From Pseudomonadales bacterium (GTDB lineage: Bacteria > Pseudomonadota > Gammaproteobacteria > Pseudomonadales > Litorivicinaceae): a DNA stretch of 5,556 nucleotides. The notes beneath the pieces were generated by a model. The model did not search any database, was not told the origin of the DNA, and saw nothing but the letters and a program-made list of their open reading frames with translations. Position 1 is the first letter of the stretch. The number at the start of each line of letters is the position of its first letter. Made by a program: the position numbers and the translations under genes. This document shows positions 1-5,556 of this stretch, piece by piece. The stretch spans positions 1 through 5,556 of the forward strand of contig JAAXJV010000177.1 in NCBI GenBank assembly GCA_012269655.1, written 5' to 3'.

Positions 1-1095
1 TTCAACCGCGCGCTCCTGGCCAGTCGGCAGGTGGGCTCGGGTATTAAACCCTTTTTATACAGTGCGGCAATGAAGGCAGGGTACACACCGGCCAGCATTA
101 TTAACGACGCCCCGATCGTATTTGATTCGAAGGATTTAGAAAGCGCTTGGCGGCCACAAAATTCAGGAGGCAAGTTCTACGGGCCCACTCGCCTGCGGGA
201 AGCCTTGTATCGCTCACGCAACCTAGTCAGTGTGCGGCTGTTGCAAGAAATGGGAGTAAAGCCGACCATCGAACGACTGGCTTCGCTGGGATTGGACGTA
301 TCTGAGTTACCTAACAACCTGTCATTGGCACTGGGCTCTGGCAGTGTTAGCGCGCTGCAAATGGCCACGCACTATGCCATTTTCGCCAACGGCGGCTATC
401 AGGTAGCGCCTTGGCTGATCGAACGAGTCGAGAACATCAAAGGCCAAACTATCCTACAGACACGGCCTGCCCGCGCATGCCCAGATTTGTGCCCCGAAGC
501 CCCGGTGGACCCCATCCAAGCGGCAAAACTCGAAAACGTGCCAGAGGTTCGCCTAATCTCGGAAGCTTTGGACGTGCGTTGGGCGCCTCAGGTACTGGCT
601 CCCGAGTTGAATTTCATCATGAACAGCATGCTCAGAGATGTTGTACAGCGCGGCACTGCACGCCGAGCTAAGGCCTTGGAACGGGCCGACATCGCCGGGA
701 AAACCGGCACAACAAACGAACAGGTCGACGCCTGGTTTAACGGCTATCACACCAGTGTCGCCGCCAGCGCCTGGGTTGGCCTGGACACCCCTGAAACCCT
801 AGGGCGCAGAGAATACGGCGGCGCTGCAGCCCTGCCGATTTGGATCGACTTCATGCGAGTCGCCCTTAAAGATCAGCCCTTGGTTGAACTCACACCACCC
901 GACGGCGTGGTCGAGCGACGTGTCGACGAGAAAACTGGCAAATTTGTCAGCTCAGGTGGAATCAAAGAATGGTTCTTGGCAGATACGCTTGAGGATACGC
1001 CGACCTTCACCGCCGTTGCCCAGCCTGAACAGCCCGTGGCGACACCCAAAAAAGAAGAGGCCCCCAGTATCAAAGACGCCTCCTCTCTATTCTAG
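1..1095 (+). CDS. mrcA: Penicillin-binding protein 1A (bifunctional transglycosylase/transpeptidase), C-terminal part; 5' end outside window
   Basis: This is the last 364 residues of a class A penicillin-binding protein, an inner-membrane enzyme that polymerises and cross-links peptidoglycan in the periplasm. The frame is open from base 1, so the gene starts upstream; the membrane anchor, glycosyltransferase domain and inter-domain region lie outside the window. The transpeptidase signature is complete: the SxxK motif reads S13-G-I-K16 (bases 37-48) inside RQVGSGIKPF, the SxN motif is S72-R-N74 (bases 214-222), and the KTG motif is K234-T-G236 (bases 700-708) followed by TTNE. The RQVGS.IKPFLY context and the NDAPI segment are typical of PBP1A (mrcA/ponA) rather than PBP1B. 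The protein ends in a proline-, lysine- and glutamate-rich tail (about residues 335-364) that looks disordered. A CPDLC pair (C160, C164) lies in the stretch between the SxN and KTG motifs. The stop is TAG at 1093-1095, convergent with the malic enzyme gene. The family is secure; the symbol mrcA versus ponA is only naming. Confidence 0.95.
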   Translation, partial: FNRALLASRQVGSGIKPFLYSAAMKAGYTPASIINDAPIVFDSKDLESAWRPQNSGGKFYGPTRLREALYRSRNLVSVRLLQEMGVKPTIERLASLGLDVSELPNNLSLALGSGSVSALQMATHYAIFANGGYQVAPWLIERVENIKGQTILQTRPARACPDLCPEAPVDPIQAAKLENVPEVRLISEALDVRWAPQVLAPELNFIMNSMLRDVVQRGTARRAKALERADIAGKTGTTNEQVDAWFNGYHTSVAASAWVGLDTPETLGRREYGGAAALPIWIDFMRVALKDQPLVELTPPDGVVERRVDEKTGKFVSSGGIKEWFLADTLEDTPTFTAVAQPEQPVATPKKEEAPSIKDASSLF

Positions 1096-1105
1096 GGAAT
1101 CTCTT

Positions 1106-2323
1106 CTACGCCCGTGCTACACCAGTGTCCCGTGCGGCTTGAGCCACCGCCTCACTGATACGCGGCAACAGACGTGAGTCCATGGGCTTGGGCAGAATGT
1201 ACTGAGGGCCGAACTCGAAGTGAGCCCCTTCATAGGCTGCTTCCACATCAGCCGGAACGGGCTCTTTGGCAATTTCGCGAATCGCATTGACCGCCGCGAC
1301 CTTCATGGCATCGTTGATGGTGCTAGCCCGAGCATCCAGTGCTCCTCGGAAAATGAAGGGGAAGCACAGCACATTGTTGACCTGATTTGGATAGTCGCTG
1401 CGACCGGTCGCCATAATCAGATCGCTGCGCGCCGCCATGGCAACTTCAGGTGCAATTTCCGGGTCGGGATTCGAACAGGCAAACACCACGGGGTTGGGTG
1501 CCATACGCTTTAGATTTTCTTCACTCAGCAAATTGGCACCTGACAACCCCAAGAACACATCCGCACCCTCGCAGGCATCCGCCAAGGTACGTGCTTCGGT
1601 GTCCACAGCGAACATGGCTTTGTATTGATTCAGATCGTCGCGACCACGGTGGATCACACCCTTACGATCGATCATGTACAGGTTTTCCCGCTGGGCGCCT
1701 AAGGTAATCAATAACCGCATGCAGGCAATCGCCGCGGCTCCAGCACCCAGGCAGACAATTCTTGCCGTCGCGATGTCCTTGCCTTGAATTTCGAGCGCAT
1801 TCAACATCGCCGCCGCCGTAACGATGGCCGTTCCGTGCTGATCGTCGTGAAACACCGGAATGGATAGACGCTCAGACAAGAGCCGTTCAATCTCGAAGCA
1901 TTCCGGCGCTTTGATGTCTTCCAAATTAATTCCACCAAAGCTTTCGCCAATGGCGGCCGCGACCTGAACGAACTGTAACGAGTCCATGGCTTCAACTTCG
2001 ATGTCGACCGCGTCGATGTTGGCAAATCGTTTAAATAGGACGCACTTGCCCTCCATAACCGGCTTGGACGCCAACGGACCCAAATTACCCAGCCCCAGAA
2101 TGGCGGAGCCATTTGAGATCACCGCCACCAAATTGCCCTTGGCCGTGTAGCGATAGGCATTTTCCGGATCCTTGGCAATTTCGCGGACCGGCTCCGCCAC
2201 GCCAGGGCTGTAAGCCAGTGCCAGGTCATGCGCACTTTCGGTGGATTTGGTCAGTGCAATTTCAAGCTTTCCAGGAATGGGATGCTCGTGGTAGTCCAAG
2301 GCAGCTTGCTTCAAATCAGACAT
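1106..2323 (-). CDS. maeB: Malic enzyme (malate dehydrogenase, oxaloacetate-decarboxylating), short form without PTA domain
   Basis: Cytoplasmic enzyme that oxidatively decarboxylates L-malate to pyruvate and CO2 while reducing NAD(P)+, supplying pyruvate and reducing power during growth on organic acids. The 405-residue product is collinear with the malic-enzyme part of MaeB: N-terminal LKQAALDYHEHPIPGK, YSPGVAEP at 38-45 (catalytic Tyr38), EGKCVLFK with Lys93 as the probable catalytic lysine, the metal site EDIKAPE at 135-141 plus HDDQHGTA at 159-166, a Rossmann GAGAAA at 193-198, and ATGRSDYPNQVNN at 306-317. The C-terminal phosphotransacetylase-like domain of the long MaeB form is absent; the protein ends properly (TAG at 1106-1108), so this is the known ~400-residue stand-alone class and not a truncation. 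I chose the ATG at 2321-2323 because it matches the family N-terminus (MSDLKQAALD); a TTG five codons upstream is possible but has no support. No clear Shine-Dalgarno precedes either start. NADP preference is inferred from the family. A perfect inverted repeat lies 20 bases upstream of the ATG. Confidence 0.95.
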   Translation of the reverse strand: MSDLKQAALDYHEHPIPGKLEIALTKSTESAHDLALAYSPGVAEPVREIAKDPENAYRYTAKGNLVAVISNGSAILGLGNLGPLASKPVMEGKCVLFKRFANIDAVDIEVEAMDSLQFVQVAAAIGESFGGINLEDIKAPECFEIERLLSERLSIPVFHDDQHGTAIVTAAAMLNALEIQGKDIATARIVCLGAGAAAIACMRLLITLGAQRENLYMIDRKGVIHRGRDDLNQYKAMFAVDTEARTLADACEGADVFLGLSGANLLSEENLKRMAPNPVVFACSNPDPEIAPEVAMAARSDLIMATGRSDYPNQVNNVLCFPFIFRGALDARASTINDAMKVAAVNAIREIAKEPVPADVEAAYEGAHFEFGPQYILPKPMDSRLLPRISEAVAQAARDTGVARA

Positions 2324-2343
2324 GGGAGACAATACCAAAAAAG

Positions 2344-2370
2344 TAAAAATGGAATCCTATTCCATTTTTA
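2344..2370 (-). promoter_or_regulatory. Perfect inverted repeat (12-bp arms, 3-base centre) upstream of maeB
   Basis: The arms at 2344-2355 (TAAAAATGGAAT) and 2359-2370 (ATTCCATTTTTA) are exact reverse complements around the centre CCT. The repeat ends 20 bases before the maeB ATG. On the maeB (minus) strand it is followed by one C and then six T residues (2342-2337). It could be a dimeric repressor or activator operator, or a leader hairpin that weakens transcription or shields the start region. The stem has only two G-C pairs, so it would be poor as an intrinsic terminator. The repeat is seen directly; the function is inference. A TTGATA hexamer (minus strand, overlapping the upstream arm) could be a -35 element, but no good -10 follows at the right distance. 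Confidence 0.6.
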
Positions 2371-2417
2371 TCAATTCGAACAGCTATCCATCTGTCGTAG
2401 TGTTTTATTCTGCGCAC

Positions 2418-2445
2418 AAAAAAGCCCGGCAATGCCGGGCTTTTT
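2418..2445 (-). terminator. Rho-independent terminator of rpmE
   Basis: A 7-bp GC-rich stem, GCCCGGC (2424-2430) pairing with GCCGGGC (2434-2440), closes an AAT loop (2431-2433). It is flanked by A6 (2418-2423) on one side and T5 (2441-2445) on the other, so on the minus strand the hairpin is followed by a six-T run. It begins 18 bases after the rpmE stop codon and lies before the maeB leader, which separates the two minus-strand transcripts. The structure is symmetrical and could also stop plus-strand transcription, though no plus-strand gene ends here. Confidence 0.92.
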
Positions 2446-2463
2446 CACGGAAACATAAAAAAT

Positions 2464-2679
2464 TTACTTTTTGCTGGTCAAGCTGCCGAAACGCTTGTTA
2501 AAGCGATCGATACGTCCACCGACGTCAAGCGTCTTCTGCTTACCGGTGTAGAACGGGTGACACTCGCCACATACGTCCACGGTGAAGTTTTCCGTCAGTG
2601 TAGTTTTAATCTTGTGTACGTGACCGCATGAGCAAGTCACTTCGACTTCTGAGTAAGTCGGGTGGATACCTTCTTGCAT
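2464..2679 (-). CDS. rpmE: 50S ribosomal protein bL31, zinc-binding (C+) form
   Basis: A 71-residue protein of the large ribosomal subunit; bL31 contributes to an intersubunit bridge between the 50S central protuberance and the 30S head. The sequence shows the family hallmarks: N-terminal MQEGIHPTY, the zinc-ligand set C16-x-C18 and C37-x-x-C40, and the conserved HPFYTGKQ (41-48) and [12 protein letters not shown] near the C-terminus. All four cysteines are present, so this is the zinc-bearing primary form and not the cysteine-less paralogue made under zinc starvation. The reading frame extends 24 codons further upstream, but the start at ATG 2677-2679 matches the family N-terminus and has a GAGGG Shine-Dalgarno (2688-2692). 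It is transcribed divergently from priA, an arrangement also found in Escherichia coli and Pseudomonas. A strong terminator follows, so it is probably monocistronic. Confidence 0.97.
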   Translation of the reverse strand: MQEGIHPTYSEVEVTCSCGHVHKIKTTLTENFTVDVCGECHPFYTGKQKTLDVGGRIDRFNKRFGSLTSKK

Positions 2680-2692
2680 GGCAATTGCCCTC
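2680..2692 (-). promoter_or_regulatory. rpmE ribosome-binding site with palindrome GGCAATTGCC between it and the start codon
   Basis: On the minus strand the leader reads TGAGGGCAATTGCC followed by ATG. GAGGG (2688-2692) is a good Shine-Dalgarno, about 8 bases before the start, and fixes the rpmE start. The ten bases immediately before the ATG (2680-2689, GGCAATTGCC) form a perfect palindrome that overlaps two G residues of the Shine-Dalgarno. The ribosome-binding role is well supported; a regulatory role for the palindrome is only a possibility. Confidence 0.7.
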
Positions 2693-2781
2693 AATGTTTT
2701 CATGGATGTCGCTACTGGACCCCTTGCCCAGCACCACATCGGGTCGCGCATACTACACCCCTATTGGATCGAGCACCAGCT
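2693..2781. promoter_or_regulatory. Divergent rpmE/priA promoter region
   Basis: These bases separate two divergent genes and must carry, or lie next to, promoters in both directions. For rpmE a candidate -10 is TAGTAT (minus strand, 2755-2750) followed by a GC-rich stretch GCGCGACC like the discriminators of growth-rate-controlled ribosomal promoters; the hexamer about 17 bases further upstream (TGGTGC) is a poor -35. For priA a weak candidate is TTGCCC (2724-2729) with CATACT (2749-2754), but the 19-base spacing is long. The two candidate -10 elements overlap on opposite strands. Neither promoter is convincing. Confidence 0.35.
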
Positions 2782-4884
2782 TTGAGCAAAGATTGCATCC
2801 CACATCAGATACGGGTCCTGGCGCCGATTGGCCAAGACCTGACATATCTGCACGACCGCCGGCTCGCGCCTGGGGTGCGAGTGCGCGTTCCACTTTCAAA
2901 CCGCCAGGTCATGGGCGTGGTGGTTGACCCCTCTGATCTAGACCCACCCACCGATTCGCTCAAGCGGATTGACGAAGTACTGGACCATCAATCTTTAATC
3001 CCGCTTGAGCACTTAATATTCCTCCGCTGGGCGGGGCATTACTACGGCGTCGGTTTGGAAGTTATGCTCGCTGGAGCTTTGCCCAAATGGGCCCGGGAAG
3101 GTCGTGCACCGATTACCGAGACCCTTGCCTGGCAGTGGAATCCTGAATGGGAAAAACCCCGCGGCAAGGTCAGACAGGCGCTGTTCGAACGCTGCCAATC
3201 GCCGGTCGCCACCGAACATTTAAAAGAGCACTGGAGCGTCGCCCGGGCACTCATTAAAACCGGTCAGTTGCTGCCCGCTGAATTGCCCCGCCAGCCGGCT
3301 CAAACGCCTTTGACACTCAATGATGAACAAAGGGTGGTGGTCGAGGCGGTCAAACAAGACGCTAAGCCTTGGCTTCTGGAAGGGGTGACGGGATCCGGCA
3401 AAACTGAGGTTTACTTACAGTTAGCCGAGGCCCAACTAAAGCAAGGCAAACAGGCGTTAGTGCTGGTACCCGAAATCGGTCTAACGCCTCAGTTAGTAGG
3501 ACGGTTCGAGGCCCGCTTCCCTGGCCAGGTCATCCATCTGCACTCTGCGCTGTCCGATCGCAAGCGTTGGCAAGGCTTTTGTGAAGTCGCCAGCGCCCAG
3601 AAATCCATCCTGATCGGCACGCGCAGCGCTCTACTGACTCCCATACCCGAGCTCGGACTTATCGTGGTCGACGAAGAACACGATACCAGTTACAAACAGG
3701 GCGAAAGTCCTCGCTATAACGCTCGAGATCTCGCCGTGGTTCTGGGGCAGCATCGCAACGCACCCGTCGTCCTGGGAAGCGCGACCCCCTCCTTGGAATC
3801 CATTGCCAATCGAGACGCCGGACGGTTTGGATCGCTGACACTACGTAAGCGGGCTCGAGCCGCATGCCCGACCGCTCATCACCTGATCGATATCCGCGGG
3901 CTGGATCTGCACGAAGGACTATCCGACAAAGCCCTAGACGCGATTCGTCAAACCCTCGAGCGCGGTGAACAAGCCTTGGTGTTTCTGAATCGGCGCGGAT
4001 TTGCGCCGGTCTTAACCTGCCATCAATGCGGCTATCACCCTGAATGTCCCAGTTGTGATGCCCGGCCCACCGTGCACCGCGAGCCCCGCAGACTATGGTG
4101 TCACCACTGCGACCATCAAAGCCCATGGCCGGCTCATTGCCCGAGTTGTGGCCATCGGATGGCTGTCTTGGGGCAGGGTACCCAGAGGCTTGAGACAACC
4201 TTGGCTTTGGCGATGAACCCTTTTCCGGTCACGCGGATTGATCGAGATAGCGCAGGTGCCGGCGGTGCCGGTAAGCTACTTGCCCTGGCCCAAGACGGCT
4301 TACCTCGGGTTTTAATCGGCACTCAGATGCTGGCCAAAGGGCACGACTTACCCAACTTAACCTGTGTGGTGGTGGTGGATTCCGACGCGCAACTGTTTTC
4401 TGGGGATTTCCGTGCCATTGAGCGACTTGGGCAAACTTTGATCCAAGTCATGGGAAGGGCCGGGCGAGCCGACAAACCAGGCTCGGTTTGGGTTCAGACA
4501 CACCAGCCCGATCATCCCGTGTGGCCCCGGCTATTGACCGGTGATTATGCCGCATTGGCTCAAGACGAATTAGTGCTTCGCAAGCGTGCCGGCTTGCCAC
4601 CGCATGGTCACATGGCGCTGTGGCGCGCCCGCTCGCCCAACGCCGGAGAGGCTTTACAACACCTTAGAGATGTAGCCCATGCTTTACGCGATGGGCTGAC
4701 TGAGGGCGTCCGAATTTTAGGACCCACACCAGCACCGATGGAGCGCCGTGCGGGTCAATATCATGCACAGCTTTTGTTAATGGGACCTCGAGCTCAGATT
4801 CGGGCGCTATTGAATCGGCCGATCCCAACACCTTCTCGACGCATTTGGCGCGGTTTAGACATCGATCCACAAGATCTGTTTTGA
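2782..4884 (+). CDS. priA: Primosomal protein N' / replication restart helicase PriA
   Basis: PriA is the superfamily 2 3'-5' DNA helicase that recognises stalled forks and D-loops and loads the replicative helicase. With the TTG start chosen here it is 700 residues (E. coli PriA is about 730). The N-terminal 3'-DNA-binding domain is recognisable in IPHQIRVLAPIG...RVRVPLSNRQVMGVVV (about 6-48). Helicase motifs follow: Walker A GVTGSGKT at 201-208 (bases 3382-3405), VPEIGLTPQ at 229-237, IGTRSALLTP at 278-287, Walker B DEEH at 297-300, GSATPSLES at 332-340, LNRRGFAP at 402-409, IGTQMLAKGHD at 512-522 and QVMGRAGRA at 555-563. Eight zinc cysteines, C413, C416, C422, C425, C440, C443, C453 and C456, keep the E. 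coli spacing. The frame is open back to an ATG at 2662, but that start overlaps rpmE and adds 40 residues unlike PriA; in-frame TTG codons lie at 2764 and 2782, and 2782 best fits the family N-terminus. The exact start is uncertain. The gene is intact, ends in TGA and is followed after 50 bases by argS. Confidence 0.94.
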   Translation: MSKDCIPHQIRVLAPIGQDLTYLHDRRLAPGVRVRVPLSNRQVMGVVVDPSDLDPPTDSLKRIDEVLDHQSLIPLEHLIFLRWAGHYYGVGLEVMLAGALPKWAREGRAPITETLAWQWNPEWEKPRGKVRQALFERCQSPVATEHLKEHWSVARALIKTGQLLPAELPRQPAQTPLTLNDEQRVVVEAVKQDAKPWLLEGVTGSGKTEVYLQLAEAQLKQGKQALVLVPEIGLTPQLVGRFEARFPGQVIHLHSALSDRKRWQGFCEVASAQKSILIGTRSALLTPIPELGLIVVDEEHDTSYKQGESPRYNARDLAVVLGQHRNAPVVLGSATPSLESIANRDAGRFGSLTLRKRARAACPTAHHLIDIRGLDLHEGLSDKALDAIRQTLERGEQALVFLNRRGFAPVLTCHQCGYHPECPSCDARPTVHREPRRLWCHHCDHQSPWPAHCPSCGHRMAVLGQGTQRLETTLALAMNPFPVTRIDRDSAGAGGAGKLLALAQDGLPRVLIGTQMLAKGHDLPNLTCVVVVDSDAQLFSGDFRAIERLGQTLIQVMGRAGRADKPGSVWVQTHQPDHPVWPRLLTGDYAALAQDELVLRKRAGLPPHGHMALWRARSPNAGEALQHLRDVAHALRDGLTEGVRILGPTPAPMERRAGQYHAQLLLMGPRAQIRALLNRPIPTPSRRIWRGLDIDPQDLF

Positions 4885-4909
4885 CCCCAACGCAGTCTGA
4901 CGGGATAAT
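4881..4909 (+). promoter_or_regulatory. Sigma-70-type promoter for argS
   Basis: TTGACC (4881-4886) and GATAAT (4904-4909) each match the sigma-70 consensus hexamers at five of six positions and are separated by exactly 17 bases. The -35 hexamer overlaps the priA TGA stop codon (4882-4884). Transcription would begin near 4916, giving a leader of about 20 bases before the argS ATG, with TGAG (4925-4928) as a modest ribosome-binding site. This suggests argS is transcribed from its own promoter in addition to any read-through from priA. It is a sequence match only. Confidence 0.7.
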
Positions 4910-4934
4910 CGCGCCCAAATCTTGTGAGACCATC

Positions 4935-5556
4935 ATGAAAGACACCGTAAAAGCCCTGCTTGAGCAAGCGCTGGACAGTTTAAAAGCCCAGGGCGTGCTG
5001 CCCCAAGACGTTCAACCCAAAATCGGCGTTGAGCAAACCCGCGACCCCGCGCACGGCGACTGGGCCAGCAACCTGGCCATGATGCTCGCGAAGCCGGCGG
5101 GAAAACCCCCAAGAGAGGTAGCTCAGGCACTGATTGATGCCCTGCCCGAGCATCCGGCAATCACGGGAGTAGAAATCGCAGGCCCCGGCTTTATCAATTT
5201 CAGGCTGGCTCAGGGAGTCGCTTTGTTACCGGTCAAGAACGCACTCGAAGCCGGCGATAACTACGGCCAGGGCCAACCCTGCAACGATTCGATTCAGGTC
5301 GAATTCGTCAGCGCAAACCCCACAGGACCTTTGCATGTGGGCCATGGTCGAGGCGCCGCATACGGCGCTTCGCTCTCGAGCCTGCTGGCCTTTGCCGGCC
5401 ACGGGGTTCAGCGTGAATACTATGTGAACGATGCCGGCCGCCAGATGCATATCCTCGCGGCCAGCGTATGGCTGCGTTACCAGATGCAACTGGGCCAGAC
5501 CTTGCCATTCCCAACCAACGGGTATCAGGGCGATTACATTGCCGATATCGCCGCCG
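4935..5556 (+). CDS. argS: Arginyl-tRNA synthetase, N-terminal part; 3' end outside window
   Basis: A class I aminoacyl-tRNA synthetase that charges tRNA(Arg) with arginine in the cytoplasm. The 207 residues visible are roughly the first third of a protein that usually has about 560-590. The N-terminal additional domain that binds the tRNA D-loop region covers about residues 1-90, including DPAHGDWASNLAM (37-49) and GPGFINFRL (83-91). The catalytic Rossmann domain begins with QVEFVSANPTGPLHVGHGRG (121-140); HVGH at 134-137 (bases 5334-5345) is the class I HIGH motif. The segment EYYVNDAGRQM (161-171) is also typical of ArgS. The KMSKS-like region and anticodon-binding domain lie beyond the window. 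The start ATG at 4935-4937 fits the family N-terminus and is preceded by TGAG at a spacing of about six bases. No in-frame stop occurs before the window end. It follows priA on the same strand, as in Pseudomonas (from memory). Confidence 0.97.
   Translation, partial: MKDTVKALLEQALDSLKAQGVLPQDVQPKIGVEQTRDPAHGDWASNLAMMLAKPAGKPPREVAQALIDALPEHPAITGVEIAGPGFINFRLAQGVALLPVKNALEAGDNYGQGQPCNDSIQVEFVSANPTGPLHVGHGRGAAYGASLSSLLAFAGHGVQREYYVNDAGRQMHILAASVWLRYQMQLGQTLPFPTNGYQGDYIADIAA

Noticed and set aside
1053..1107. AGAAGAG (1053-1059) and CTCTTCT (1101-1107) as a terminator stem for mrcA/maeB
   Set aside because: The seven-base arms are 41 bases apart, have little GC and are not followed by a clean T-run; the first arm lies inside mrcA coding sequence.
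1106..1130. maeB as a truncated long-form enzyme that lost its phosphotransacetylase-like domain
   Set aside because: Stand-alone malic enzymes of about 400-430 residues are a normal class, and no remnant of the second domain is seen downstream, where mrcA begins at once on the other strand.
2324..2338. Alternative TTG start for maeB at 2338 (five extra residues)
   Set aside because: The ATG at 2323 matches the family N-terminus, and the TTG has no Shine-Dalgarno and lies in a T-rich run.
2357..2365. Two-codon upstream frame ATG-GAA-TAG on the minus strand inside the inverted repeat
   Set aside because: It has no clear ribosome-binding site, and such a minimal frame is expected by chance.
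2680..2751. N-terminal extension of rpmE (frame open to 2751)
   Set aside because: The extra 24 residues are not part of bL31, and the GAGGG ribosome-binding site lies before the internal ATG at 2679.
3659..4198. Long open frame antisense to priA (179 codons)
   Set aside because: It lies wholly within well-supported priA, its translation resembles no family I know, and long antisense frames are common in GC-rich coding DNA.
1..5556. Mobile element, CRISPR array, tRNA/rRNA gene, defence or novel system
   Set aside because: Every stretch is accounted for by core genes in a plausible conserved order; there are no direct repeat arrays, transposase frames, integrase sites or unexplained coding regions.

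Overview
The window is moderately GC-rich, densely packed bacterial chromosome with ordinary housekeeping genes. It suggests a gammaproteobacterium. The PriA, MaeB, bL31 and ArgS sequences read as gammaproteobacterial. From memory, the neighbourhood PBP1A / malic enzyme / rpmE / priA / argS resembles the Pseudomonas arrangement (ponA, malic enzyme, a few extra genes, rpmE, priA, argS). I cannot name a genus from the sequence alone.

Layout: (1) 1-1095, plus strand: the C-terminal part of a class A penicillin-binding protein of the PBP1A type, cut by the window start just before its active-site serine. (2) 1106-2323, minus strand: a complete malic enzyme without the C-terminal phosphotransacetylase-like domain, convergent with the PBP gene, with only 10 bases between the stop codons. 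(3) 2324-2463: an intergenic region holding a perfect 12-bp inverted repeat (27 bp in total) just upstream of the malic enzyme start, and the rho-independent terminator of rpmE. (4) 2464-2679, minus strand: rpmE, the zinc-binding (C+) form of ribosomal protein bL31. (5) 2680-2781: the divergent rpmE/priA promoter region. (6) 2782 (probable TTG start) to 4884, plus strand: priA, the replication-restart helicase, with all helicase motifs and all eight zinc cysteines. (7) 4885-4934: a short gap; a good sigma-70-type promoter (TTGACC-N17-GATAAT) begins across the priA stop codon. (8) 4935 to the window end, plus strand: the N-terminal third of argS, arginyl-tRNA synthetase.

The genes do not form one functional pathway: they cover cell-wall synthesis, malate/pyruvate metabolism, translation (bL31, ArgS) and replication restart. 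I found no mobile element, CRISPR array, RNA gene, defence locus or unknown coding region, and no evidence of a previously undescribed system. The points worth a second look are regulatory: the maeB-proximal inverted repeat, the argS promoter inside the end of priA, the start of priA, and the palindrome in the rpmE ribosome-binding region.
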